Shown in pieces: positions 1 through 12,225 of a stretch of DNA of 64,000 bases; positions within the stretch are counted from its first letter, which is position 1, and each line of letters opens with the position of its first letter. The stretch is from Heliopora coerulea (Eukaryota; Cnidaria; Anthozoa; Scleralcyonacea; Helioporidae): positions 1,445,001 through 1,509,000 of the forward strand of contig JASJOG010000052.1 in the NCBI GenBank assembly GCA_030142905.1, in the 5' to 3' direction. Made by a program: the position numbers and the translations under genes. The notes under the pieces were generated by a model. It worked only from the letters and a program-made list of their open reading frames with translations, ran no database searches and was not told where the DNA came from.

Positions 1-584
1 GGTCACAAACCATTTCCTGAGGATCTGATCTTGACCAACATTAGCGTACCATCTGGCAACTAACAGTGCCTGATTCGAACTGACATGCTACCACAATTTG
101 TGGAGCAATGATTCAAAAGCTACGAGTTCAGATTTTGCTCTGGTCAAGTAATTTTTCTATTTAACAATGCAGCAAAAAAAAATTGGGGTGTAACCCTTTA
201 TCCATTAAGTTTTCTACAACTTCCGTTCCCTTGCTTCCTCGTTTGGCTTCCGCAGCAAGCTGTTGTCAATCAGTTGCACCGGACACAATATTTCTCGAAG
301 GTGATTCACAGCACTCGGGGTTTATTTAACCTTATGCCAAGTAGAGTTCCCGTTCGCCGAACCCCAACTGCCTTGCGACAACATGGATAAAATTAATTGG
401 ATTTAACTGGAATTTAGCTAAGTTTTTCGAATTCCCCAAATTATTACGTTTGAATTTTACAAATCCGTGGCAACCATGAAGCAACTTTCAATGGAAAGTT
501 TGACACTCCAACTTTTTACCCCTAAATATCACATTACGTTATTCATTCTACATTCACGTTATTCATTCTACATTCTGTATTGAA

Positions 585-630
<46 letters not shown>

Positions 631-1100
631 ACGCACACATCTAAATAATAAAATTTGATTTCTTTTGCTTAGTAGCTTAAAGGAATCACACTGTGGTCTT
701 GCGATAAGACATGGTCACTCATGTAACCACATTTTGGGTGGCATTAAAGTAAGCTTAAGTTGAGGGATAATCTCCTATTTGGTTGAGTCCAGTATCCGGT
801 AAACCGGTATGCGGCAAGTCCTATATTCCACAGTCAAAATTTCTCTTGTTCACCTTGTCAACCTGTCGTGACATAAGGCTACGTTCTTAGTTTGGTATCC
901 TTGACTATCACAGGAGGTAAGATAAACGCTCTTGACTCAAATTACCAATCTTCAGTTCTCCTCCCAGTTCAATTATTCTATATTGCTCACTCGCGTCTTC
1001 GCTCGTTCTTTCTCCAGCGTTAATCACCTTCCTGTGAGAATGTCTTTAAGACGAGAGGCAGGACTGCTTTAACCCTAATCCTACCCGAGAGGTTTTCCCT
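1..1100. other. Non-coding stretch, no gene seen
   Basis: I see no coding region or recognisable element here except the dinucleotide run at 581-626. All open frames are short and without domain signatures. Confidence 0.5.
581..626. repeat. (TA)n microsatellite
   Basis: About 46 bp of uninterrupted alternating T and A in an AT-rich context. Confidence 0.9.
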
Positions 1101-1151
1101 TCACGAGTAAAATTGTCTGGCGTTAGCCAGAGTAAAATCAAAAGAGGGATT

Positions 1152-1442
1152 CTCGCTTGCCACAATCTGAAATAGATAAAAATATTCTATCCTCGACGTT
1201 TCGAGCAAAGGCCCTTCGTCTGGAGAGTTAGTAGAAAGAGAAATAGAATAAACAAACTTGTTGCTTATATAGCAAGCTATACAAGCAGTCACGTATAGCT
1301 TGCTTGTATAGCTTGCTAAATAAGCAACAAGTTTGTTTATTCTATTTCTCTTTCTACTAACTCTCCAGACGAAGGGCCTTTGCTCGGAACGCCGAGGATA
1401 TAATATTTTTATCTGTTTCAGATTGTGGCAAGCGAGAATCCC
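1152..1442. repeat. Long inverted repeat with hammerhead-like arms
   Basis: Two arms of about 140 bp are near-perfect inverted copies around a short centre (about 1290-1300). Each arm carries a motif related to the hammerhead ribozyme core, at 1191-1223 (minus) and 1365-1397 (plus). Both cores are damaged: CAGACGA instead of CTGACGA, and the plus copy also has GGAAC for GAAAC. The flanks at 1115-1140 and 1627-1647 repeat the motif CTGGCGTTAGCCAGAGTAA. This is likely a decayed Penelope-like terminal structure (inference). Open frames inside it are by-products of the repeat. Confidence 0.7.
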
Positions 1443-1660
1443 TCCCTTGGTGTTGTGTTGTTGCGCCGCTGCCTACGCTGGACCAGCCTTGTTGATGGTA
1501 AAATCAAAAGGTCTGGTACGGGCAGGAAAGGGTTAAACTCCTTCACACAAAGTCTCATGTACTTGTGGAAGTGTCCTTTAACACCATCTATACGGTAGAT
1601 CTTCTCTTCCATTGACGAGAAGAATCGTCTGGCGTTAGCCAGAGTAAGCACTCAGAGGTC

Positions 1661-2461
1661 CCCACAGGCTGGAAAGAATTATGGCTCGTTCGTAACATGA
1701 CTGTCGTACCCTATATACAATATTTACAATGTTTTATAATAGTTTTTTTAAATGGTTTTAAACGAATTAAAGAAGTGTTGTCATTTATTTCATCCATGAC
1801 AGCCAATGGTAATAAGTTCCAGGAGGTTGATCCACGATAGGAAAAGCTGTTTTTAAGGAAACTGGTTCATGGTTTTGGTAAAGAGAGTTTTTTATCGCTG
1901 CTAGGTAAATTGTAGTTTGTATCCTTACTAATGTTGAAAAGGCTGGTTAAATAGTTTAGGGCCATTCCCCTAATCGCTTTAAAGTCATATATCGACTGCA
2001 TTTCTTGAGAATACTGCCAACAAGGTCCGAATGAAGTTTTTCAGATATGTCGGAGCTTTCTATTTCATAGGTCGAACTTGTTATCCATTTGAAAACCACT
2101 GTTAAACTGAAATGTTACCGTGTTCAAATAAGTTCAGATAAGTAAATAAAACCCCATCAGTCGTTCTGATGTGGGAGTTTAACTAACTGGAGTTTTCAAG
2201 ACTTATGACAATGTTGGCGAGCAAACCATAAGTAGGAGCTCTACTCTTGAGACAATATTGTAGAAATGTATGTAAATGTGCTCTAATTGATTTGAAGGAG
2301 CCTACATTTCTGGCGTATTATCAGATTTGCTAACGCAAGAGGCCAGTATGAACTTGAGCGCCATAGTTTATTGCTTTCAAAAGAACTCGCCAATCAATCT
2401 TGTCCGCGAGCTTGCGTACCATATCATTCTCTGAGAACTTCAGACTACAAGAACTCGTTAA
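1661..2461. other. Non-coding stretch, nothing recognised
   Basis: AT-rich unique-looking sequence with no supported gene or repeat. Confidence 0.4.
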
Positions 2462-2711
2462 AGCCTGGTTTACACGTAAGCATAAGCATAAGGACAAAAC
2501 AAAAGGCAAAACAAAGAAATGGAGTCAAGCCTGCAACATAAGGATCGTCGCAAGCATAAGATCGAAATTCAAGCATGAGCCAAGAGCCGAACAAAAACGA
2601 AACAAAGAAAAATTCTTGTTGTTTTATTTTCGCAAGTGCCAGAGGATATATCATGCTTTGGTTTCGTATGGATCTTGTCCTTATGCTTATGTCGCTCGAG
2701 TGAAGCAGGCT
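2462..2711. mobile_element. MITE, family A copy 1 (PIF/Harbinger-like)
   Basis: Terminal inverted repeats begin AGCCTGGTTTACACG on the left and read AGCCTGCTTCACTCG from the right. Subterminal repeats of GCATAAGCATAAGGACAA occur in both arms. The element is flanked by TAA on both sides (2459-2461 and 2712-2714), a 3-bp target duplication typical of PIF/Harbinger elements. There is no transposase, so it is non-autonomous. Copies lie at 16307 and 42184. Confidence 0.75.
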
Positions 2712-2947
2712 TAACTCAACTGATGAGTTCAACTACTGAAATAAGAACTTTACGGATGATAGGTGGACAGTCGTCAAGCTCAAACCTTAGAAAAAAGATT
2801 CCTCAGCCTCACATGACAAGGATCGAACTGCAACTTTTTATCTATCTAGATTTATATGATGAGCTAAGGTAAAGGTTCAACAAATGTGCGTCCTGTGCGG
2901 CAGCCAGGATATGTTTATAATTGACCGAATGAGATGAATGTCTTTAT

Positions 2948-3221
2948 GTCTTTATTTATTTATACTGGATAACCCTATCAGCTGCATAAGCTGCTCTCCC
3001 TAGAGGTCCAGTAAGGGCCACCCCTCGTGGGTCCAGTGTTACTACGGGAGGAAACTGGAATACGCGGAGAAAACCTGCGATGTTTGGTAGAGTCAAACTG
3101 GACAACACTCTTCTCACATGGGACCAAGGTAACTTTAATCAGATAACTACACGGAGCCGGAATCGAACTCAAGTCACAGTGACGAGAGACACGTGCATTA
3201 CCACTGAGCCACCAGCGCCCC
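2948..3221 (-). mobile_element. tRNA-derived SINE, copy 1
   Basis: On the minus strand the head at 3221 starts GGGCGCTGGTGGCTCAGTGG (A box), followed by a B box GAGTTCGATTCC about 45 bp downstream, both RNA polymerase III promoter elements. The body is shared with four other copies in the window, and the tail ends in a short TTTA/TAAA repeat near 2948. This is the best-preserved copy. Confidence 0.85.
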
Positions 3222-3540
3222 ACTATATGATATATGGCTACGATCGTTCGAACTAACGTCTTTACACTGGAGGATTAAACAATTCGAAGTCATGGAAATA
3301 AAAACGAACTAAAAATGTCTTTTGCCGACGAAATGTGCGGATAAAATTTGCTGTGAGGGGACAGTTGCCCCCAGGTCCCCAGTTCATCATGCTATTGGTT
3401 AAAAGCGAATATCCGCGTTTTGTCTCGGCAGTAATTTTCTTGGTCCTCTTAGTATGAATTATTATAATTATCTCAATTAACTCTATCTCAGCAGGATAGT
3501 CTTGATTATTTTACTCAGGCTGAGGCCAGATGATTTTACT

Positions 3541-3808
3541 GGGCCGCTGGTGACACAGTGATAGTGCACATGTCTCTCACCACTGTGACTAGGGTTCAAT
3601 TCCAGTTCCGTGCAGTTATCTGATTATAGTTACCTTGGTCACATGTGAGAAGAGTCTTGTCCAGTTTGACTCTACCAAACATCGTATGTTCTCTCCGGGT
3701 ACTCCGGTTTCCTCCGGTAGTAACACTGGACCCATGAGGGGTGGCCCTTACTGGACCTCTAGGGAGAGCAGCTTAGGCAGCTGATAGGGCTACCCAGTGT
3801 AAATAAAC
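3541..3808 (+). mobile_element. tRNA-derived SINE, copy 2
   Basis: Same family as the copy at 2948-3221 but in the opposite orientation, head to head with it across about 320 bp. The A box is degenerate (GGTGACACAGTGATAG) and the B box reads GGGTTCAATTCC. The tail ends TAAATAAA. Confidence 0.85.
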
Positions 3809-4437
3809 AAACTTTACCTTTACTCGTCAAGGGGAGACGTCCAACTGGAAGGAGAAATAAACTGTCCCAACTAATGGATTGAGAATAACCGTTGATGACT
3901 GGTGTTTACAAAAATTAAAAATAGATACTGGATATTTAAGCCTGGTAAAAATGACACTGTCATAAAAATGAATTTTTAATACAAAGTGTTAGGATACGAC
4001 GTCTTAAGAGGCCGTATCAGTTATTGGGGATCTTTTATTTGGGAACGTTATTCTGCCTTCCTTGCAGCACCATTTAGTGAACAAAAAGCATTAATGTTGC
4101 ATCATTATACAATTCATTAAGATATTATTGCACTAATTACCATACATTGGCCAAATCTAACAGTCCCGTTGTTCAACCAACAACAAGGACATTATTCTAT
4201 ACTGAATGACCTTACGAAAATTTTTCCCTCCATTTCACACTTCTGTGCTAATTCCTCTCCTTTTTCCACAGTTCTATTTAAATCATTGTATGAAAATTAA
4301 ATAAATGAATCTAAATAAGTGAAGCTCTTTCGAGTGTGGAAAATTTGCATCTAAAATACTTGAAACAAAGCCAACTTTCTTTCCGATTTTTTCCATCAAT
4401 TGTTGATCGGTTGCATGAGAAGCTGTACCACACATAT
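3809..4437. other. Non-coding stretch, nothing recognised
   Basis: No gene or repeat supported. Confidence 0.4.
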
Positions 4438-4703
4438 CCTTGTCTTTCGTCCAAGTACATAGTTCCACACAACTACTTAACTTTAGAAGCACAACAGACG
4501 TAGTCTGTGCTGATGTGGAGGAAACTAGTTAGTTTCGATATATCAAATACATATACCATCATTCCAACATCGATCGCGGGTTCGATTCCCAGCCGCGGTC
4601 AAGTAGAGCTTTTTCTCTACTTCACCGCGGCTGGGTTCGCTCACTTGGAGTAGCGCTAATATCCTTGTCCTTCACCCAAGTACATAGTTCCACACAATTA
4701 CAT
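4438..4703. repeat. Direct repeats flanking a tRNA-like hairpin
   Basis: A segment of about 39 bp containing AAGTACATAGTTCCACACAA occurs at 4438-4475 and again, slightly diverged, at 4664-4703. Between them, at about 4573-4640, is a hairpin whose left arm contains GGTTCGATTCCCAGCCGCGG, a B-box-like tRNA T-arm, and whose right arm is its reverse complement. It resembles the foldbacks at 8897 and 12226. It is not a complete tRNA. Confidence 0.6.
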
Positions 4704-7099
4704 AAAGAATCTTGATTAATCCTCTCTCCAAGCACCTCGTAGGTTCGCTTTTGTTTCGTTTTTTTCAACGGTGTTTGAACATCGTGTGGAACATTCTATC
4801 TCGTGATCAGTATATATTTTCACATGGACTACGTATCACCCTCTACTTACATTACATATCATCAATTATATTTCTCCCCTTAGTTATGCACCTTCTCATT
4901 CTTACTGACCTGTATTGCGATAATGACGCAAACTACCAAAACGGCGCTTATTTGTAAATGGAAGCGAAAAGTTGAGCAGAGTGAGAAACTGAACTGTTCG
5001 TCAGTTTTCCTCAAGCAAGCTTCCGTTCTTCACTCTTCAGTTTATCCCCGGGATTGCTTGGTTGTGCTCACTGTATGGAGTCTTAGACGAAAAACGGGAA
5101 AGAAACCCAGGATTATACTTGAAAATGGTAACACCATTAAGATTTTGCTCTTTTGATCAAATGCAAAGCACTTCCTGTTATGGATATCTTACTTAGGCTA
5201 GGGAACTTCCAGCCAAAATTGATCACGTTTTGGCTAGTGAAGTGGTTTTTAATGATTTAGTGAGTGGATATTATATTGCTTTTACAGTAACTAATTATTG
5301 ACAGCCAGAATTCTTTCAATATATTTCATGTTGAATATCAAGTTATTTTGTTGATAACACTTTTAGACGGAAAATTCAACCCAAAAATAAAACGAGAAAA
5401 CAGGATTAAAAGATTATTAACCCACATCAAGAAAGTTTGACCATTCAGGTAAAAATAAGATGAGGTGGACGAAATTGAAGAAAGGCAGATGTAGACATAA
5501 AGAGAACAGTGTTGACGAACCTCACAGCAAACCCAAGCAACAAGAACAAGTTAAACCGTAACAGAGATGAACAAAAAGCAGCGAGAATTACTCCCTGGAA
5601 AAATAATTGCTCATATACTTGGCAAACAAATTTCAAAAGGAATAAACCCGGATGTGTCAAGTTAAATAGATTTATTTTGGCCACCAGGAGCGGATCTTCA
5701 GTCTCATCATCTCAATAATAGTGAAATGAAACAGCAATCCAGATCGCCAACGCTAACACATCTTGGAGTCTGGAACGGCCATCGCATCTTCGTTTGTCGT
5801 GCAACGTTGACGACACCTTTATGGGGATATTACCTCACGGCTTTCAAAGTACAATATTCGACAATGTAGCATATAAAAAGACTACCGCTACGTCTGTAAC
5901 TTCACGAACCATTGACGACCAATTTTCGGTTTCAAAGTCCTTCCTTAGCACAGCATTGGTCTCATGTAAAATTTTTCCGGTATAAGAGGAGTACCCTGTA
6001 GTTTTCTTGATATGTGTAATGAGCTTAGACTATCCAAGCAATGTATTTAAAAGCATTTGTAAAAATCAACTCTCTTATCTAAGCAGGCATCTAAAACCAG
6101 TGATGACGCTCTCGTGTGAATATAAGGAAAGCTTGTGATATTTACAACACAGATTAAAATACCTGGAGCGCAGAACTCATGGCCTATTCTGCTTTGGATA
6201 AAGTTCTGCGTAAATTTACCTTTGCGTGATGCAAATGCGGTGTTTTTATAGACCATAAATAGAAAACCAATGCCCGTTTATGAGATGAGATAGGTACTGA
6301 TAAGGTTATCGGATAAGAAATATCAATAAAACTGGGAAAATTGCTGCCCTTACCGAAATGCGTTCAAAACTCAAAAATTAAAATCCCAAAGATGGGTCAC
6401 TTGTCACATTTACATATCTAAGCTGCAGCTGAACATCCAGCTTACCACATATTGGTTGATGTCACACGTGCAATAAGTCACAAAAGAACCCCAATCCAGA
6501 GTTGGTCAGATTGAATCTTTAAATAAACAGATTATTTTAAGATCAAATTGCTGTCAAAATATCATATATACTGAGCATACAGCGACCTCGTTTTGGCGCA
6601 ACGTGCCTTATGACACTAGTACTGTGGGACAGGAAAGGCATAGTAACTGGATATAGACACTAATCCAATTTGCATTAACTCTGGTTTAAGTCTTAACGAA
6701 AAGGACATGCAATTATGCAATAATAAACATTAGGCTGCTTGGATAAAATAGATTTTCTTAGATATTCCTAACCCTAACTGGGTGATCAGAAGATTATTCA
6801 GAGAATAAGCTAAAAAGCGTCTTATAAGTTATAAACTATACAAAATTAATCCTCAATCTTAACATACTTAAAGATTCGTCCATCACAAGATACGACTTCG
6901 TGCATGTGTAAGTTCATGTCTTACGAAAAGAGCGTCTTACTCTCACATGAGTGACCTGTTTGGGCCATTTATAAGTGAGACATAAGCAAACAGGCCTATC
7001 AGTCAGACGAGGCTTACGTAAAGCTTGACCATCACATTTGTATTGTTTATTCGATAGTTAACGTGCCATTTGTAAGGTGCACTGCAGTAACTAAACTGG
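4704..7099. other. Non-coding stretch, nothing recognised
   Basis: About 2.4 kb without a supported gene, RNA or repeat. Open frames are all under 90 codons with no domain signature and no consistent splice sites. Confidence 0.4.
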
Positions 7100-7336
7100 G
7101 TCTTTATTTATACTGGATAACCCTAACAGCAATCGCAGCTACTCTCCCAGAAATACAATAAGGGCCATCCCTCACTGATCCAGTGTTACTACAACTGGAA
7201 TACAAGAAGAAAACCTGTAGTGCTTGGTACAATCAAACTGAACAACACTCTTCTCACTTGTGATCAAAGTAACCTTAATAAGGTTATTGCACGGAGCCGG
7301 AATCGAACCCAAGTCACATGCGATGGTGGGAGACAG
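7100..7336 (-). mobile_element. tRNA-derived SINE, copy 3 (head truncated)
   Basis: Carries the family body and a B box GGGTTCGATTCC on the minus strand, but the A-box head is lost near 7336. It is more diverged than copies 1 and 2. Confidence 0.8.
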
Positions 7337-7910
7337 AGAGATGCTCGTTATGTAAGCCAGGTCTTGAGTTTTACGGCTTACGTAAGACGTGAACGTCATC
7401 TCTGTACTGTTCATACCAGCGTCAACGCGCGGCCACCAGTAAGGTGCGTGAATGTTATATCGAGGACAAATGATATCAGAATTTGCGATAAAAACGAGAG
7501 CTACATCCAAATTAACTTTTGCTTGGGATTGTCGTTCTAGATTGTCGTGCTGTGCAGAAAGCTTCGTTCATGAAGTATGTATGCGTGTGCTCCATCTTAA
7601 TTGGTCCAACGACGGAGGCGATTATTGACTTTCCCGACCCTGTCGTTGGTCGAGGTGAACCAATGACGTCCTAATAACCACCTTCCTTGAGGTGATTATT
7701 AGATTTTGATTAATTTCAATATGGCCGCTTAGTGACTTGTTCATGTTACGGACGAAAGAATTAAAAGAAAAGAAAATTGTCTTCCAGAAAACCTATAATT
7801 GCCACTAAATTTGGGGCGAAATCCTCTCAAGGCAAAGAATCTTGTTGGTTCAACAAGTAAACCGGTTCACATGTCACCTTCAATAAAATGAAAAATATAA
7901 TAAAACGTTT
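7337..7910. other. Non-coding stretch, nothing recognised
   Basis: No gene or repeat supported. Confidence 0.35.
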
Positions 7911-7918
7911 CTCTTTCG

Positions 7919-8308
7919 CAGTGGCGTAGCCAAGGGGGGCAAGAGGGAGCAGTAGGCCCCCCCATTGTCTCCAAGACCATGCTGGAGTAATTGTTAAATC
8001 CGTTGAGAAACTTATGGGGGGGCAGGGGTCATGCTCATTTGGCGTGGTCAGGTGAGTTAAGATGCCGTCCAATTGTCCACTTCTAACCATCGTTAACTTA
8101 TAAACAAAACTGGACATGACAAAGTTTTCAATGTATATCGTAAATTTTCAATTCATCTTTGCTTAAAGATTGTGGAGAACAAGTGAGTCACACACTGCAC
8201 ATGATTAAGTAATTCTAAGATTCTATGGCAAAATTAATTTTTCAGGGGGTCCAGTATATTTCAGTAAGAACTGCCGCCCCCCCTAGTCGGATCCTGGCTA
8301 CGCCACTG
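7919..8308. mobile_element. hAT-type MITE with 8-bp target duplication
   Basis: Terminal inverted repeats CAGTGGCGTAGCCAAGG (left) and CCTGGCTACGCCACTG (right). A perfect 8-bp direct repeat CTCTTTCG flanks it at 7911-7918 and 8309-8316, the target duplication length of hAT elements. It has no transposase. The perfect duplication suggests a fairly recent insertion. A diverged copy in the same orientation lies at 23132-23532. Confidence 0.85.
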
Positions 8309-8316
8309 CTCTTTCG

Positions 8317-8896
8317 ATTATTCTGTTTCTCTGTGATAACAACCTCTGATATTCAACTAAATCAATTAGCCTCTCCGTCTCGGTGATAATCGGTATATTT
8401 ACCTCGCGCATCGGGAAATATTCGACGATAATCTCATTGACTTTGGTGACAAACTGTTTTAACTTGTAAAGGCGACGTGAGTCATGCACACAACAACAGC
8501 AAAATGGAAGTGACAACTGTGTCGATTAAATACCACAACTTCAGTTATTATTGTATGGATGAAAAGATCCTCAAGTTTGTTAAGTAGTGCTCTGGACCTC
8601 AACCTGAACACCGCCAATTTCCAATTCGTGGATGTGATCAAATGCACAATTTAATAAAATAAGCAAGTTATTCAACGGACGGCCAACTGGCAATGGAGTT
8701 CTGACTTACACCTACCCTGGCAATCCTTAGAGTTAACACTCCTTAGAACGTATAAGAAACGTTTCCCTGACATAGTTCGAAATTTACAATTTTCAAGTAA
8801 CAACTTACCTTTTTGTTGTTGTTTTCTAACCACAAATATTTTACGGCTAAAAACATGTTAATCAATGATGTAATTGTGGTAGCTTGGTAATTATGT
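8317..8896. other. Non-coding stretch, nothing recognised
   Basis: No gene or repeat supported. Confidence 0.35.
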
Positions 8897-9077
8897 TCGT
8901 AATACGTACGCTCTCAAGCTGTTCTCTCAGAAAAACTTTCTGAGTCCCTGACGGGAATCGAACCCGTAACCTTCGAGAGCGTCTCACCGGCGATCAGAAG
9001 GTTACGGGTTCGATTCCCATCAGGGACTCAGAAAGTTTTTCTGAGAGAACAGCTTGAGAGCGTGCGTATTACGAATA
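8897..9077. repeat. Foldback element with tRNA-like arms
   Basis: Arms of about 75-80 bp are near-perfect inverted copies around a loop at about 8974-8999. The right arm contains GGTTACGGGTTCGATTCCC, and the left arm is its complement. Sequence before it (GAGAGCGTCTCACC) resembles the D/anticodon region of a tRNA. A full cloverleaf is not present, so I read it as a foldback derived from tRNA-like sequence rather than a tRNA gene. Confidence 0.7.
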
Positions 9078-9638
9078 AAAACATGTTATAAAATAACATT
9101 TACCGTTTGCAAACTCTCATATATAGGTCAATACCTGTGTTTGGATAGGACAATCCAAATACGATTAATAATCCTGCGACAAAAGCCGTTGGAGAAGTTT
9201 GTGTTGCTCGTTCGTTCTACTTATCTTAATACAATATCCAACGTGTTTGTTTTTGTGTGTGGATAGTCTAATCCAAACAGCATGAATTTTGAAAAGATAA
9301 AACAAATCATTTTATGTTTTCTCTTGTCACGCAACATGCCGCATGTTTGAACAACATTATCCAAACACGGAAAACCATTAGTTATTTAGTAACACTTGAT
9401 ATTTTTGACTTTGAGCTTACCAGCAGAAATTGCACAAGCTTTAACTTTGAATTTCCCCACAGCAATATAAGAGGCAATTCCTCTTCAAGGACTTCTTAAA
9501 CCAAGCAATATTCTAATGATAAAAGATGAAAAATACCGTTTCAGAAATCTCTGACGTTTGCTGGAGATGCAAAGTCGAGTAACAAAGTAATTGTTTGTGA
9601 ATGATGCACTGCCGGTCTGCTTCTAAGATTTTACGGTT
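9078..9638. other. Non-coding stretch, nothing recognised
   Basis: No gene or repeat supported. Confidence 0.35.
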
Positions 9639-9805
9639 TACAGTCAACTCTCTCTAAAGCGGACATCCTCGGGACCAGCTTTAAGTGTCCGCCTTGGAGA
9701 GGTGTCCGCCTTATAGAGAGTTAATGTAAAGGGAAATATGTACGGTCGGGACCAGTTGGTTGTGTCCGCCTTATAGAGGTGTCCGCATTTTGAGAGTTGA
9801 CTGTA
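9639..9805. mobile_element. pogo/mariner-like MITE
   Basis: Begins TACAGTCAACTCTC and ends in the inverse, GAGAGTTGACTGTA, with TA at each end as expected for Tc1/mariner/pogo insertions. Internal GTGTCCGCCTTATAGAG repeats. It is 167 bp long and has no coding capacity. Confidence 0.8.
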
Positions 9806-10293
9806 TCATCCATTAACTAGCGACAGTCAAAAACTGGTAAGGTATAGTACTGTACAATACAGCCAACCTATTGATATACCGATAAGCCTCAAAAATAGTT
9901 GCATAATCTTTGAATTTAAAGTAGACGAAGAAGCCACAAGTAAACTTTCTGACGACCGGTATAACGTTTTAATCATTGAGTTACATGAATTGGCAACCGT
10001 TTCACCCGTTCTAGCGTCAGTTGGCTTCGTGAAGGCGTTCACACTTGAAATGGACTCGTTTGGATCGATCTCATTTCGCATTCAAGCGTTCACACTCAGA
10101 TCGCTTTTCAGTTAGATCGATCTGGGATCGGTCTAAATAGCTAGTGTGAACGGGTCCTTAATTTATTTATTTATTTATTTATTTAAGATTATTTATGCAC
10201 GGTAGCCATTCAGCACACTAAGCTGTTTTTCAAGGGGCCGTGCTTTGCTCTAAGAACCTATTAATTTACAAAAAATTGCGAAGCCTAATCGAC
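9806..10293. other. Non-coding stretch with a possible MITE end and a (TTTA)n run
   Basis: A short TTTA repeat lies at about 10157-10186. Just before it, GTGTGAACGGGTCC followed by TTA resembles the end of a 3-bp-TSD MITE, but I could not find its partner end. Confidence 0.35.
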
Positions 10294-10663
10294 CTTAATG
10301 CGACGTATGGAACGATTTAAATTCGTGTGAAGAATTAAATTCGTCAGAGACGTTTAACTGGTCATGATCGACAGGATACAACGTCTAAAATGCATGTTGG
10401 TTTCAGACGACGTTGTAACGTCGGATCGAATTTAATGCGTCAATTATGATAATATACGTTATTTTTAGCCCATGATCAAATGTTATGTTTCTTTGTCTTG
10501 AGCATTGGCTGTTATGAAGGTTTGGAAAATGATTAAATTCGTCTAAATTAAATTCGTCGTGTGAAACGAACACACATTTACGTCGACTAATTGACGAAGT
10601 TAATGTGAATTAAATTCGTCTGAATGACATGCGACAACTGTGCGACGTATGAAATGGTCCTTA
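10294..10663. repeat. Possible decayed MITE with repeated AATTAAATTCGTC
   Basis: GCGACGTATG occurs near both ends (about 10300 and 10645) and AATTAAATTCGTC-like motifs recur inside. The ends are not clean, so class and boundaries are uncertain. Confidence 0.35.
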
Positions 10664-11307
10664 GAAATCGTCGCTCCTAGTAACATCACCGCAAAAGAAT
10701 GCAAGTTTGTCAAAAGAGCTAGAGATGTTTGAACCAATTACCACCGGCAGGTTAAACGACGACGTCGGAATTACGTTTGACCATAGCACTGGAGGACATC
10801 AGAGTGGCTCTGATTGGCACGCGGCTCTCCTTAAACGCCGAACAAAACACACAAATTGCAATGATTTCTAACTGTTTCCCGGTGGCACACGACTTTCATC
10901 ATCTTGCTCTGCCAAACGCTAGACGATTTTACTCGTCAAAGGGAGAGCTCCTGCCTCAAAAGAGTTAATATAAATTCTCAATATTTATTCGTAAAATGCG
11001 TTAGCTATATTTCGCGTAACTTGATATTTCGTTCACGCGTCACTATGTTCGACGCCTGAATCGCATACAGGCGGTAATATTTTGCTCCAACGTTAGCACG
11101 AGTTGGTTAGTGTTTGACACGGGCAGAACTAACGTTCCACTCTGGTATTAGGCTATCATCTGATATGCTAAGGCTTTGGTGATGTCGGCATGACGAGGTA
11201 GTGAAATTTTGAATGTCAATAATGGGGTTGAAGCTGTATACGACCTGCCACCGAGCTGTTCCTAAAAATGCGGCGTTCTTGAGGTTATACACTATCTAAA
11301 GGATAGA
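10664..11307. other. Non-coding stretch
   Basis: No gene supported. At about 10907-10945 there is a diverged copy of the GCCAGACGATTTTACTCGTC-type repeat also seen near 1110 and 1625. Confidence 0.35.
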
Positions 11308-11314
11308 AAAAAAG

Positions 11315-11356
11315 CTTCTCGACGTTTCGAGCGAAGGCCCTTCGTCAGGAGATTAG
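11315..11356 (-). ncRNA. Type I hammerhead ribozyme motif, copy 1
   Basis: Read on the minus strand: helix I strand TCTC, core CTGACGA, helix II GGGC/GCTC closed by a short loop, core GAAA, then CGTC and the second helix I strand GAGA. All conserved core positions are present (CUGANGA, GAAA, and UH as UC before the expected cleavage site). Helix III is reduced to the self-complementary ACGT, as in minimal hammerheads that need dimerisation. Such ribozymes are known from Penelope-like retroelements. Cleavage activity is inferred. Confidence 0.65.
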
Positions 11357-11372
11357 TAGCCTAGAAAAAAAG

Positions 11373-11414
11373 CTTCTCGACGTTTCGAGCGAAGGCCCTT
11401 CGTCAGGAGATTAG
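11373..11414 (-). ncRNA. Type I hammerhead ribozyme motif, copy 2
   Basis: Identical core to the copy at 11315-11356, exactly 58 bp away in the same orientation. The 58-bp unit (AAAGCTTCTCGACG through TTAGTAGC) is tandemly duplicated. Two minimal hammerheads in tandem could assemble the dimeric form on one transcript. Confidence 0.65.
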
Positions 11415-11418
11415 TAGC

Positions 11419-12225
11419 GGAAGCTATCTACACTGGACCCCCGCGCCTTGTTCCTAAAAATGCATTTTGAGTCAGGAAGCTCGCGTAAGACCACCAGTGA
11501 TACCCAATAACTTTATCGAGTGCTGCAGAATTTGAATGCATAAGTGAATAATAGACCATTGATTCTTAAACAACGTTTTAAATAAACCATGATATAACGA
11601 ACAATTATGATGTTCAGCCCCTTTTCAGACGTAATTCATCGACCAGACACGAAAGCATTTGACCTTGAGATCAAACAACGAGAAGAGTTTTTGTAAAACA
11701 AGGAGAACCCACGTTTCTTTAAACACCTTTCGAAGTGTCTGACGCAAGGGTCCTGGACACTCTCACGAGTGTCTCATACATCTTCGCAAAAGAGACAATA
11801 TTTTAGATCGAGTAAAAGTTTGAAAAATTCATGTAATTATTTGATTGTTGAACAAAAACACTTCCACCATTATAATGTTGTAATTATTTGATCGTAGAAG
11901 AAAACACTCTTGCGGTATCATTTCCTTGGCGTTTTCCCTTTAAATGTTAGTCCTCCAAAGCCCAGTGTCCGATACAAAACGAAAAAAATGAATGAACAAA
12001 ACAGAAGCAGAGAGAGAGTACAAACAAACTTAAAATAAAATTTCAGGCGTTAAATGGTTAATGAATTTGAAAAATTCTGTTCCCAACAGATGAGATGATT
12101 TGAATGTACGATGTAACTTTTTTCAACCCCTATAATCTGCTTGGCTACGCTGGTCGATATTTAACGCTGGATAGATACCACGTAGAGATAATGCAATAAG
12201 GTCAGGTCCTTCGGCCAAAAATACT
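11419..12225. other. Non-coding stretch, nothing recognised
   Basis: No gene or repeat supported. Confidence 0.35.

Noticed and set aside
8897..9077. Functional tRNA gene
   Set aside because: Only the T-arm and parts of the D/anticodon region are present and the whole is a palindrome; no cloverleaf with an acceptor stem.
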